Source: Polyangium sp. y55x31 (GTDB taxonomy: Bacteria > Myxococcota_A > Polyangia > Polyangiales > Polyangiaceae). Taken from it: 64,000 nucleotides of DNA. The first letter of the stretch is position 1, and every line of letters starts with the position of its first letter. A model generated the notes under the pieces. The model saw only the letters and a program-made list of their open reading frames with translations, was not told where the DNA came from and made no database searches. The stretch is from contig NZ_JARZHG010000017.1 of the NCBI RefSeq assembly GCF_029946505.1, forward strand, positions 1 through 64,000. The letters are read 5' to 3'. The translations under genes and the position numbers were made by a program. Below, piece after piece: positions 25,346 through 33,102 of this stretch.

Positions 25346-26544
25346 CGACCCCGTCGAGCGTGCTCGTCGTCGGCGCCTCGGCTGCCGGCCTGTCCGTCGC
25401 GGAGGCGCTGCGGCGCGAGGGATTCGCGGGCCGGGTGACGCTGCTCGGCGCCGAGCGGCACTTGCCTTACGATCGACCGCCGCTTTCGAAAAAGGTGCTG
25501 TCCGGCGCCTTCAAACCCGAGCAAACGCTTCTCCGCCCCGAGAGCGCGCTCGCGAAGCTCGATGTCGAGTTCGTCCTCGGTGACCCCGCCATTCGCCTCG
25601 ATGCCGCCGCGCGTGAGGTCACGACCGCCTCGGGACGCAGCTTGCGCGCGGACGTCATCGTGCTGGCCACGGGCCTCGAGGTGCGTCGGCTGCCGGGACA
25701 GGAGGCATGGGCGGGCGTGCACGTGCTGCGCACCGTGGACGATACGCTCGCGCTGCGCGCGGATTTGCTCACGGGGCCACGCGTGGTCGTCGCGGGCGAC
25801 GGCGTGCTCGGCACGGAGATCGCCGCGACCGCGCGTGGCATGGGGCTCGAGGTCACGGTGGTCGGCCCGCAATCGGCGCCGCTCGCGAGCCAGCTCGGAT
25901 TGCAGGTCGGCGGGTATCTGGCGAAATTGCACACGGATCAGGGCGTCGCGCTTCGTCTTGGCATCGGCGTGCAGGAACTCTGCGGCGCAGAGGGACGGGT
26001 CACCGGCGTGCGTCTGGCGAACGGCGAGGTGTTGCCCGCGGACGTGGTCGTGGTCGCGATTGGCTCACGCCCGGCGATTGGATGGCTCGCGGGCAGTGGG
26101 CTCACGCTGGCCGATGGGATCGTCTGTGATTCGCGGTGTCAGGCGGCGGCGGGCATTTACGCCGTCGGCGACGTGGCGTGGTGGCACCACGAGGGGCTCG
26201 GAACGGGGGTGCGGCTGGAGAACCGGACCAATGCCGTCGAGCAGGCCATGGCGGTGGCGGCCAACATCCTCGGAAAGGATCGGCCCTACACGCCGGTGCC
26301 GTATTTCTGGACCGATCAATACGATGCCAAGATCCAGGTGCACGGCTTCGTGCCTGCCGACGCGGAGGTGGCGATCGTGGAAGGCGATCCTGCGCTTCGG
26401 CAGTTCGTCGCGCTTTATGGGAGCCGCGGGAAGGTCACCGGTGTCCTCGGGTGGAACATGGTGAAGCAAACCCGGCAGCACCGGCAGCACGTGGTGGATG
26501 GGACGGCGTGGGACGCCGTGCGGGCGCTCGCCGTCCCGCAATGA
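25342..26544 (+). CDS. FAD-dependent ferredoxin reductase
   Basis: A 400-residue flavoprotein of the putidaredoxin-reductase/BphA4 type. The FAD motif G-A-S-A-A-G-L-S is near the N-terminus, an NADH-binding G-x-G-x-x-G variant (G-D-G-V-L-G-T-E) is at about residue 155, and the second FAD segment (Y-A-V-G-D-V-A) is at about 275. The last 80 residues match the reductase C-terminal domain (F-W-T-D-Q-Y near its start). It should move electrons from NAD(P)H to the ferredoxin encoded just upstream, with which it overlaps by 4 nt. Length and domain order are normal. Confidence 0.9.
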   Translation: MTTPSSVLVVGASAAGLSVAEALRREGFAGRVTLLGAERHLPYDRPPLSKKVLSGAFKPEQTLLRPESALAKLDVEFVLGDPAIRLDAAAREVTTASGRSLRADVIVLATGLEVRRLPGQEAWAGVHVLRTVDDTLALRADLLTGPRVVVAGDGVLGTEIAATARGMGLEVTVVGPQSAPLASQLGLQVGGYLAKLHTDQGVALRLGIGVQELCGAEGRVTGVRLANGEVLPADVVVVAIGSRPAIGWLAGSGLTLADGIVCDSRCQAAAGIYAVGDVAWWHHEGLGTGVRLENRTNAVEQAMAVAANILGKDRPYTPVPYFWTDQYDAKIQVHGFVPADAEVAIVEGDPALRQFVALYGSRGKVTGVLGWNMVKQTRQHRQHVVDGTAWDAVRALAVPQ

Positions 26545-26547
26545 GCG

Positions 26548-27033
26548 TCAAAGCGCCTCGATGAGGCTCACCTGCCAGAGCGCGCAGGACTCGCGTTTGC
26601 CGCCGGCCGGCGCGCGTCCGCCGGTGATCCGCACCTTCGCGCCCACGCCGACGACCTTGCCGTCACTCGTGTGCAGCTTGAGATCCTTGTCCGTGAAGTT
26701 CTTCGGCAGCCGCTCGATCTTATTCTTGCCATCACCGACGGGCACGTCGGCGTTCACGCGTTTCCCCTTGTTGCCGGGCTCCGAGAAGAGGTCGAAGTCA
26801 CACGTGTCGCTGCAGACCTTGAGCATGCTCCGAGGCGCGCCGACGTAGCCCTCGATCGCCACTTTCTTGGTGACGTTCAGGCCCTTTTCCATGGTGGGGT
26901 CGAACTCGGCGCTGCAGACGTTCTCGAACGTGACGGGCGTGCCGGGCTTGGGCTCCTCGCAGCCGCTGCCGAGGGCCGCGAGCAGGGCCGCTGTGACGAA
27001 CCCGAGGGGAAAACGATTGGCGAAGGCTGTCAT
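26548..27033 (-). CDS. Small lipoprotein of unknown function
   Basis: A 161-residue predicted lipoprotein from ATG 27033: leader, then lipobox L-G-S-G-C (Cys25) followed by acidic residues. Two cysteines close together (V-C-S-D-T-C) and a C-terminal Cys could pair in the periplasm. Strand-rich phrases (K-K-V-A-I-E-G-Y-V; V-G-A-K-V-R-I-T-G-G) hint at an OB-like barrel, which is only a guess. It converges with the ferredoxin reductase gene (3 bp apart) and diverges from the LysM protein. Confidence 0.65.
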   Translation of the reverse strand: MTAFANRFPLGFVTAALLAALGSGCEEPKPGTPVTFENVCSAEFDPTMEKGLNVTKKVAIEGYVGAPRSMLKVCSDTCDFDLFSEPGNKGKRVNADVPVGDGKNKIERLPKNFTDKDLKLHTSDGKVVGVGAKVRITGGRAPAGGKRESCALWQVSLIEAL

Positions 27034-27115
27034 CGTGCGGCCGATGTTACCCAGAACCAAACGGACGGCCACATGTTTGTGCGCGCGCCCGCCGCCGTGC
27101 TAGGCAACGGATCCG

Positions 27116-28210
27116 ATGCGGCGATTTTTCGTTTCGATGCTCGCCCTCGCGCTCGTGCCGCTGGCCACGGCCGCCGCCGCGCCGAAGGAGCCCAAAGCGG
27201 GGCTCGCCTATTACGGGAGCCCGCGCACGCTCTCCCACGTGGCCGCGAAGTTCGGGATTCCGGTCGACGAGATCGCGCGCCTGAACGGCATCAAGGACAA
27301 GGACCATTTCCATCGGTACGGCCTCGTCCTGCCGGACGTCCCCTCGACACGGAAGCTCCCGCGTTACGTGCCCTGGACGCCGGCGCGGCAACGCGTGGGC
27401 TGTCCGGTCACGTCGTGGAAGCTCGTCGCGGCCCAGGAAAAGGGCTGCACGGAGGCCTATTGCGGAACGGGCCCCGGAGGTGGGCGCATGTGCCTGTGCC
27501 GGGACGACCAGGCGGAGACGACGATTTCTCTCGCCACGAACGGGAAAACCCTCCGCTTGCCCGCGAGCATTTCCATGTGGAATCCGTGGGGATCGAGCTT
27601 CGTGGACGTGACGTCCGCCGACCTCGACGGCGACGGCTCGCCCGAGGTGATGCTCTCGACGCTGGGGGCCGTGTCGAACGGGCTCGGCGAGGAATATCGT
27701 GAATTCATCGTCGTCCGCGACGGCAGGGAATGGTTCCGCTACGACAGCGGCATGTTCACCGCGAAAACGGCGCTCGTTCGTGTGGGGAAGGAGTGCCACC
27801 TCGCTTCGGCCCACTGGGAAGAAGTGACCCATCCCTTGAAGGGCCCGGCGCTTTACCTCGTGGAGCGCACGTTCGACCCGACGAACCTTCGTGTCGATCG
27901 CGAGATCGTGGGCATTCGCGCCGGCGAAGGCCAGATGTACGAGCTTCCGTTCGACCCGCTCGCCCCACGCACCCTGCCCACGCAGTCCGGCACGGTGGTC
28001 GCGGTCTCGCGCGTCGACGTCGGCACGACCATCACGATTCGCACGGCCTCGGGGAAGAAGACCTTGCCGGACGCCCGCTTTGGCGATGCGAGTACGGGGC
28101 GCGTGCTCCCCTATGGCTTCCTTCCGAGCAAGGCCTCGGTGGGGAAGGGGAAGGTGCTCTTCGGGCGCTCGCACGATACCGACATCGTGTGGCTGCAGGG
28201 TTCGAAGTAA
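27116..28210 (+). CDS. Exported LysM-domain protein
   Basis: A 364-residue protein with a Sec-type signal peptide (about 22 residues, ending A-T-A-A-A-A). Residues about 34–78 look like a LysM domain (T-L-S-H-V-A-A-K-F-G-I, then I-A-R-L-N-G-I), the peptidoglycan-binding module. The rest has an early Cys-rich patch (C-T-E-A-Y-C, then C-L-C) and an FG-GAP/EF-hand-like D-L-D-G-D-G-S loop, suggesting a beta-propeller or calcium site. No catalytic peptidoglycan hydrolase motif is seen. It is likely periplasmic and cell-wall-bound. Confidence 0.7.
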   Translation: MRRFFVSMLALALVPLATAAAAPKEPKAGLAYYGSPRTLSHVAAKFGIPVDEIARLNGIKDKDHFHRYGLVLPDVPSTRKLPRYVPWTPARQRVGCPVTSWKLVAAQEKGCTEAYCGTGPGGGRMCLCRDDQAETTISLATNGKTLRLPASISMWNPWGSSFVDVTSADLDGDGSPEVMLSTLGAVSNGLGEEYREFIVVRDGREWFRYDSGMFTAKTALVRVGKECHLASAHWEEVTHPLKGPALYLVERTFDPTNLRVDREIVGIRAGEGQMYELPFDPLAPRTLPTQSGTVVAVSRVDVGTTITIRTASGKKTLPDARFGDASTGRVLPYGFLPSKASVGKGKVLFGRSHDTDIVWLQGSK

Positions 28211-28235
28211 CGTCAGGCCGTCTCTTGGTCGTTCC

Positions 28236-29024
28236 TCAATCGGCGATGGGCGTGAAGTCGACCGTCAATGGTAGGTGGTCCGACGGCTCGCTCGCGGACG
28301 GCATCACGGTATCGCGGCCGAGCCTTGGCAGGACGCCGGGGCGCGGATCGAGCCGGCCTGCGGAATGGAGGAGGTAGTCGATTTTGCGCGGGCGGCCGTT
28401 GATCGCGGTCGTGTCCCACGGGCGTTGCGCGCGGCAGCTCTCGGCGAGGCCACGCTCGTAGGCCGCGGCGAGCACCGGGCTCTGCGAGGTCGCATTGAAG
28501 TCCCCGGCGACGAGCCAAGTGACATCGGCGGGGGCCGCGGCGCGATGGGCGAGCAATTCGAGCATCTGGCGGCGCCCGAGGTGCTCGTCGATCGGCGTGC
28601 TGTCGGGCTGCCAGGTCAGGTGGGTCGTCGCGACGTGGAGCGGACGGGCATCGACGGTGAGGCACGCGATCAGCGCGAGATCGTCGTCACCGGGCCGGTG
28701 CGCGGCGAAGTGCAGGACGTCGTGGCCGTGCCACGTGAAGACCGTGCGACGCGCGAACAGGGCCGAACCCTCACGGCGGCCCTCCCGCTGCGCGTAGGCG
28801 CTCGCGTGGGTCGGGTCGAGGCGGGCGCAGAGCGCCTCGTACTGATCGGGCTCGACCTCCTGCAGGCACAGGAGGTCGGAGCCGAGCGCATCGATGCGCG
28901 CGAGGAGCCGTGCGCGGCGGGAGGTGGGCTCGAGCGCATCGGGCGGCGAGTCCCGGTAGCGATCGCGCCGCACGTAACACTGGGCGAGTACGTTGTAGGT
29001 CGTGGCGGAAAAGGTCGTCGTCAT
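28236..29024 (-). CDS. Endonuclease/exonuclease/phosphatase-family protein
   Basis: A 262-residue protein of the EEP (DNase I-like) superfamily. The family signatures are in place: T-Y-N-V-L with Asn11, L-Q-E-V with Glu56, A-G-D-F-N in the second half, and S-D-H-L-P with Asp249/His250 near the end. The opening (T-Y-N-V-L-A-Q-C-Y and the Arg-rich stretch) resembles the CCR4/nocturnin branch, which cleaves RNA tails or dinucleotide cofactors, but the substrate is not determined. No signal peptide, so cytoplasmic. Confidence 0.85.
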   Translation of the reverse strand: MTTTFSATTYNVLAQCYVRRDRYRDSPPDALEPTSRRARLLARIDALGSDLLCLQEVEPDQYEALCARLDPTHASAYAQREGRREGSALFARRTVFTWHGHDVLHFAAHRPGDDDLALIACLTVDARPLHVATTHLTWQPDSTPIDEHLGRRQMLELLAHRAAAPADVTWLVAGDFNATSQSPVLAAAYERGLAESCRAQRPWDTTAINGRPRKIDYLLHSAGRLDPRPGVLPRLGRDTVMPSASEPSDHLPLTVDFTPIAD

Positions 29025-29289
29025 CGAGCGACACCGTAAAATCTCCCGCGCGGCGTCGCCAGGACACGATTCCGGACATGGCCCGCGGGGGGGCGGGCCC
29101 GAGGTCGTGCTGTCGTCGGGCCACGCCGGCCGTCAGACCAGATCGATCTCGAGTAACACGCCGTCGGGCCGTTCTTGCATGCGCGTAGTATGCCGATCGT
29201 GTACGTCCGCGTCGACTTTCGCGAGCGACGCCGAGGGTTCGACGCGCGGCGCGACTCGTGCGACGCTTCGGCACTCGGGTGTGACGACG

Positions 29290-29691
29290 ATGAAGCGGCT
29301 TGCATGGTTTCTCCTGGCGATGGCTCCCCTCGTCGTGGTCCCCGCGGCGTTCACCGCGGTCCTCGCCACGGGATCGCCCGTTTTCCGCGCCGCGATTCCG
29401 ATCGAGGCGCACGCAAGGGATCACTGCACGTGGTATTGCCACAACCACGGTTGCTCCCACGCGCCCAAGCTCCCGCGAGCGCTCGCGGGCGATGACGGCT
29501 TGTACGGCGATACGATTGCCGGGCTCAAAGCCGCGGGGAAGGCTGTCGTGCCCGGCGCGCCTCACGTGGGCTACGGCGTCGTGAACCTCGTGGTGTTTTG
29601 CGTCGTGTGGCCCGGGATCATGTACGCGCTTTATCTCGGGGCGCTTTGGCAGCGGCGCAAGATCCTCGCGCTCCGGCGAGGTGCGTCGTGA
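29290..29691 (+). CDS. Small membrane protein with Cys/His cluster
   Basis: A 133-residue protein (ATG 29290; a GTG at 29281 is possible) with membrane segments at about 4–26 and 95–118. The loop between carries a tight cluster, C46-x3-C50-H51-x-H53-x-C55-x-H57, after H45, which could bind a metal or haem. Its stop overlaps the start of the next small membrane protein (TGATG), so the two are a coupled pair. I do not recognise a named family. Confidence 0.65.
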   Translation: MKRLAWFLLAMAPLVVVPAAFTAVLATGSPVFRAAIPIEAHARDHCTWYCHNHGCSHAPKLPRALAGDDGLYGDTIAGLKAAGKAVVPGAPHVGYGVVNLVVFCVVWPGIMYALYLGALWQRRKILALRRGAS

Positions 29692-29882
29692 TGGAGATCG
29701 GGATCGCCATTTACGCCGCCTGCGTGGACTTCATGATCCGCGCGGCCGCGCTCGCCGGGGCGACGTACCGCGACGCGAATGCGTTCATGTTCTTCGTGCT
29801 CTGGCCCGCTGTGACGGTCGTGCTGGTCGCGATCGTGGCATGGCAAGCCGTCGTGTTGCGGCGGCTCGGGCGTCGCCGATGA
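29691..29882 (+). CDS. Tiny two-helix membrane protein
   Basis: A 63-residue protein whose ATG shares its A with the upstream stop (TGATG at 29689–29693). It has two hydrophobic segments and an Arg-rich C-terminal end (R-R-L-G-R-R-R) likely on the cytoplasmic side. It is presumably a partner of the preceding Cys/His-cluster protein. Nothing else can be assigned. Confidence 0.6.
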   Translation: MEIGIAIYAACVDFMIRAAALAGATYRDANAFMFFVLWPAVTVVLVAIVAWQAVVLRRLGRRR

Positions 29883-29887
29883 AATGT

Positions 29888-30760
29888 TCAAAGCCCGCGC
29901 GTATGCTCGGGCCGGAGCTGGATCCGGCCCGAGAGCGCGGCGTCGATGACGTCGAGGATCCGCGCGCGATCCTGCGGGAGGCGTCCTCCGATGGGCAGGT
30001 AGTTCGAGGCGTGGTTCGTCCGGAAAAGCGCATTCGTGGGCGCGGCCTCGGCGACGAAGGTGCGCAGCTCGCGGAGCAGGCCATGTACGTCCGGTAAAAC
30101 GAAGCGGCCTCGGCGTTCCAAGGTGGCGAGGGGTGTGTCGGGGACGACCGTCAGCGTGAGCGCCGCGAGGTATTCGGGATCCATCGCGGTCGCGAGGCGG
30201 GCCGACGCGCTCGCGTGCTCGACCGTGCGTTCGGTGCCGCCCGCGCCGAGGAGGAAGATCGCCGAGGTCTTCATGCCCGCAGCGCGGGCGCGGCGCGCGG
30301 CCTCCACGTGCTCGTCGAACGAGGAGCCCTTGGCGATTCGCTTGAGCACGAGGTCGTCGCCGGATTCGGGGCCGATGTAAAGCAGGGCGAGGCCACGCTC
30401 GCGCAAGGTGCGGAGCTCGTCCGTGGTTTTCTCCAGCAGATTGGTCGCCATCGCGTAGCAGCTCACCTGCCGGAGGTTCGGAAAGGCGCGGCGGCAAGAG
30501 TCGAGAAGGGGGAGCCAATGGTCGAGGGGCATGACGAGCGCATCCCCGTCGGCGACGAAGACTTTTTCCACGTGGTCGCCGAAGGCCGCCCCCGCGGAGG
30601 TGATGTCTTGCAAGGTCTCGGCGAGGTCGCGGATGCGAAACGTCTTGTCCCGGTACATGTCGCAGTACGTGCACTTGTTCCAGGAGCAGCCGATCGTGGC
30701 CTGCAAGATGTACGAGTGCGCCTCGCTGGGCGGACGGTAGAGCTTGCCTTCGTAGCGCAT
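29888..30760 (-). CDS. Radical SAM protein
   Basis: A 290-residue radical SAM enzyme. The cluster motif is C25-S-W-N-K-C30-T-Y-C33, a CX4CX2C spacing rather than the canonical CX3CX2C; I remember similar C-S-x-N-K-C-T-x-C motifs in a branch of uncharacterised radical SAM proteins. Further barrel features include F-V-A-D-G-D-A-L after about residue 66 and the I-G-P-E-S-G-D motif. There is no B12-binding or obvious auxiliary-cluster domain; the rest is a plain elongator-type barrel. Substrate unknown. It converges with the small membrane pair. Confidence 0.85.
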   Translation of the reverse strand: MRYEGKLYRPPSEAHSYILQATIGCSWNKCTYCDMYRDKTFRIRDLAETLQDITSAGAAFGDHVEKVFVADGDALVMPLDHWLPLLDSCRRAFPNLRQVSCYAMATNLLEKTTDELRTLRERGLALLYIGPESGDDLVLKRIAKGSSFDEHVEAARRARAAGMKTSAIFLLGAGGTERTVEHASASARLATAMDPEYLAALTLTVVPDTPLATLERRGRFVLPDVHGLLRELRTFVAEAAPTNALFRTNHASNYLPIGGRLPQDRARILDVIDAALSGRIQLRPEHTRGL

Positions 30761-30915
30761 CGTCGCGCGGAGCCTACACGAGCCGCGAGGGGGAGGCCAG
30801 CGGACGGCCTACCGACCCGCCGCGAACGTGATATCGTCCGCCCGATGCCTCACGCCCCGCGGCGGCGATCCCTTGCAGCACCAACCATCTGCGCCGCGGG
30901 CCGCGAACGGAGACG

Positions 30916-31830
30916 ATGTCCTCCCGCAACGCCACCGCGACCGGCTTCTCGGCCATCCTCCTCTGGTCTTTGCTCGCCCTCTTCACCGCGGCGTCGGGCA
31001 AAGTTCCCCCATTCCAGCTCGCCGCCATGACGTTTCTCGTGGGCGGCCTCGCGGGCGTCGCGACCTGGATCCCGCGGCCGCACGCGATTCGATCGCTCCG
31101 GCAACCGCCCATCGTCTGGGCCCTCGGCACGGGCGGCCTCTTCGGGTATCACGCCCTCTATTTCGCGGCTTTGCGCTGGTCGCCGCCCGCCGAGTCCGGC
31201 CTCATCAATTACCTCTGGCCCCTGCTCATCGTGCTCTTCTCGTCATTTTTGCCCGGCGAGCGATTACGCGCGGCTCATGTCGGCGGGGCGCTGCTCGGCT
31301 TCGGGGGGATCCTCGTGCTTTTCCTGGGCCGCGGCGCCCTCGACGCCCGCGCCGAGCACCTGCCGGGGTATGCCTGCGCGTTCGCGGCAGCCTTCGTCTG
31401 GGCAGGTTATTCCGTCCTCTCGCGGCGCTTCGGCGAGGTCCCGACCGACGCCGTGGCGGGCTTTTGCCTCGCGACCTCCGCCCTGAGCTTCCTCGGTCAT
31501 CTCGCATTCGAAACGACCGTTTGGCCCGAAAACACCACACAATGGCTCGCGCTCCTTTCGCTCGGCATCGGTCCGGTCGGGATCGCGTTTTATGTGTGGG
31601 ATATCGGCGTGAAGCGCGGGGACATCCGGCTGCTCGGGGTGGCTTCGTATGCCGCGCCGGTCTTGTCGACCGCGATCCTCGTCCTCGCCGGCCATGCGGA
31701 GCCGAGCGTCACGCTCGCCGTCTCCTGCGGGCTGATCGTCGCGGGCGCGCTGGTCGCGACGATCGGGACGAAGCGCCCCGATCCAGACGAGAGCGGGAAG
31801 GGCACGGACGCGAATCCCATCACCCCGTAG
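30916..31830 (+). CDS. DMT-family (EamA) exporter
   Basis: A 304-residue inner membrane protein with about ten hydrophobic segments in two EamA-type halves (A-A-M-T-F-L-V-G-G-L early; second half from about 150). The sequence P-A-E-S-G-L-I-N-Y-L-W-P-L-L in helix 4 is typical of the YddG/aromatic amino-acid exporter branch. The likely role is proton-independent export of amino acids or related metabolites. It converges on the response-regulator gene with 6 bp between. Confidence 0.85.
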   Translation: MSSRNATATGFSAILLWSLLALFTAASGKVPPFQLAAMTFLVGGLAGVATWIPRPHAIRSLRQPPIVWALGTGGLFGYHALYFAALRWSPPAESGLINYLWPLLIVLFSSFLPGERLRAAHVGGALLGFGGILVLFLGRGALDARAEHLPGYACAFAAAFVWAGYSVLSRRFGEVPTDAVAGFCLATSALSFLGHLAFETTVWPENTTQWLALLSLGIGPVGIAFYVWDIGVKRGDIRLLGVASYAAPVLSTAILVLAGHAEPSVTLAVSCGLIVAGALVATIGTKRPDPDESGKGTDANPITP

Positions 31831-31836
31831 AGCAGC

Positions 31837-33102
31837 CTACTTTCCCGACGGCGTCCCCGATCGTTTTTCCGAAAAACCGTGCTCCTCGAGCTTCGCATAA
31901 AGCTGCGGGCGTGGAATGCCGAGGAGCTTGGCCGCCAGGGTGCGGTTGCCGTCGGCGCGCTGGAGCGCGGACGCGAGCAGATCGCGCTCCAGGCGCGCCA
32001 CGGCCTCGCGCAGCGGTAGGCCGAGGTAACGGTTCGTCGGCTCGGTCGGGGAGGCCGGCGTCGCGAGCTCGGGCGGGAGCGCGCCTTCGTCGATGACCTC
32101 GCCGTGGCACATCTCCGCCGCGCGACGGACCACGAGGAAAAGCTCGCGTACGTTGCCCGGCCAGTCGTGGCGCACGAGCGCGGCCATCGCCTCCTCGGAG
32201 ATCGCGCGCGCCCGCGTCCCCATGATCGCCCGCGAGACGAGCAGCGGCACGTCGCTCCGGCGCTCGCGGAGCGGGGGAACCGCGATTTCGAGGACCGCGA
32301 GCTGATAATAAAGCTCGGCAATCAGAGGGACCTCGAGCGAGCCCGGCGCGAGTCGCACCAGCGTGATGACCCGGACCGGCGGAGATTCGGAGAGCCACGT
32401 GGCAAACGCGCCTTGCGCCGCCGGCGTGAGTTCCCCCGCGCCGTCGACGAGGAGGGTCCCGCCCGCGCGCGCGCCCGCGAAGAGGCCTCGCAGCTCGGCG
32501 GCGTCCGTCGACGGATCGACACGCACCACGACGAGCGGTTCGCCGGCGCGGCTCGAATACTCGTGGATCGCGCGGGCCACGAGCTCCTTGCCGGCACCGG
32601 GCTCGCCCTTGACGAGCACCGGGGCCTGCGAGCCGGCGGCGCGGCCGATGAGCTTCCAGACCGCGTGCATGGCCGCGCTCCGCCCCACGAGCGGGGTGCT
32701 CTCCGCGTGCGCGGCAGCGGCCGCCGGAGGCGTGTGCCGTTGCTTGATCGCGCGCGCCACGGTGGCGACGAGCCGCTGCAGATCGAAGGGTTTCGTCAGG
32801 TAATCGAAGGCGCCATCGCGCATCGCCTCGATGGTGCGTTCGCCGTCGTCGTACGCCGTGGCCACGATCACCGGCAGATCACGGTGTTTGCCCGTCCGAA
32901 GCTCGCGGAGTAGCTCCAGGCCGCTGCCGTCTTTCAGGCGGATGTCGACCAGGGCGCAGTCGAACGTGTTCGGCTCCTCGAGCCGTGTCCGCGCCTCGGC
33001 CAGGCTCGCGGCGGCCACGGTCGTGTGACCCACGCGCGCGAGGGCCGTCGCGAGCCCGAGCCGGATGCCTTTTTCATCGTCCACGATGAGCACGGTGCTC
33101 AT
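31837..33102 (-). CDS. Response regulator with degenerate sigma-54-type AAA domain and Fis HTH
   Basis: A 421-residue NtrC-like regulator. Receiver domain residues are intact (Asp8/Asp9, phosphoacceptor Asp53, Thr82, Lys104). An AAA+ domain follows with Walker A G-E-P-G-A-G-K-E at 166–173 and L-R-E-R-R-S-D-V-P further on, and a Fis-type helix-turn-helix ends the protein (N-R-T-L-A-A-K-L-L-G-I). The segment that should hold the GAFTGA loop is missing: after L-R-G-L-F the chain jumps to A-G-A-R-A-G-G-T-L-L. Walker B reads L-L-V-D-G instead of D-E. It is therefore unlikely to activate sigma-54 polymerase and may act as an ordinary DNA-binding regulator. It overlaps the kinase gene (ATGA) and lies beside efflux genes. 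Confidence 0.88.
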   Translation of the reverse strand: MSTVLIVDDEKGIRLGLATALARVGHTTVAAASLAEARTRLEEPNTFDCALVDIRLKDGSGLELLRELRTGKHRDLPVIVATAYDDGERTIEAMRDGAFDYLTKPFDLQRLVATVARAIKQRHTPPAAAAAHAESTPLVGRSAAMHAVWKLIGRAAGSQAPVLVKGEPGAGKELVARAIHEYSSRAGEPLVVVRVDPSTDAAELRGLFAGARAGGTLLVDGAGELTPAAQGAFATWLSESPPVRVITLVRLAPGSLEVPLIAELYYQLAVLEIAVPPLRERRSDVPLLVSRAIMGTRARAISEEAMAALVRHDWPGNVRELFLVVRRAAEMCHGEVIDEGALPPELATPASPTEPTNRYLGLPLREAVARLERDLLASALQRADGNRTLAAKLLGIPRPQLYAKLEEHGFSEKRSGTPSGK

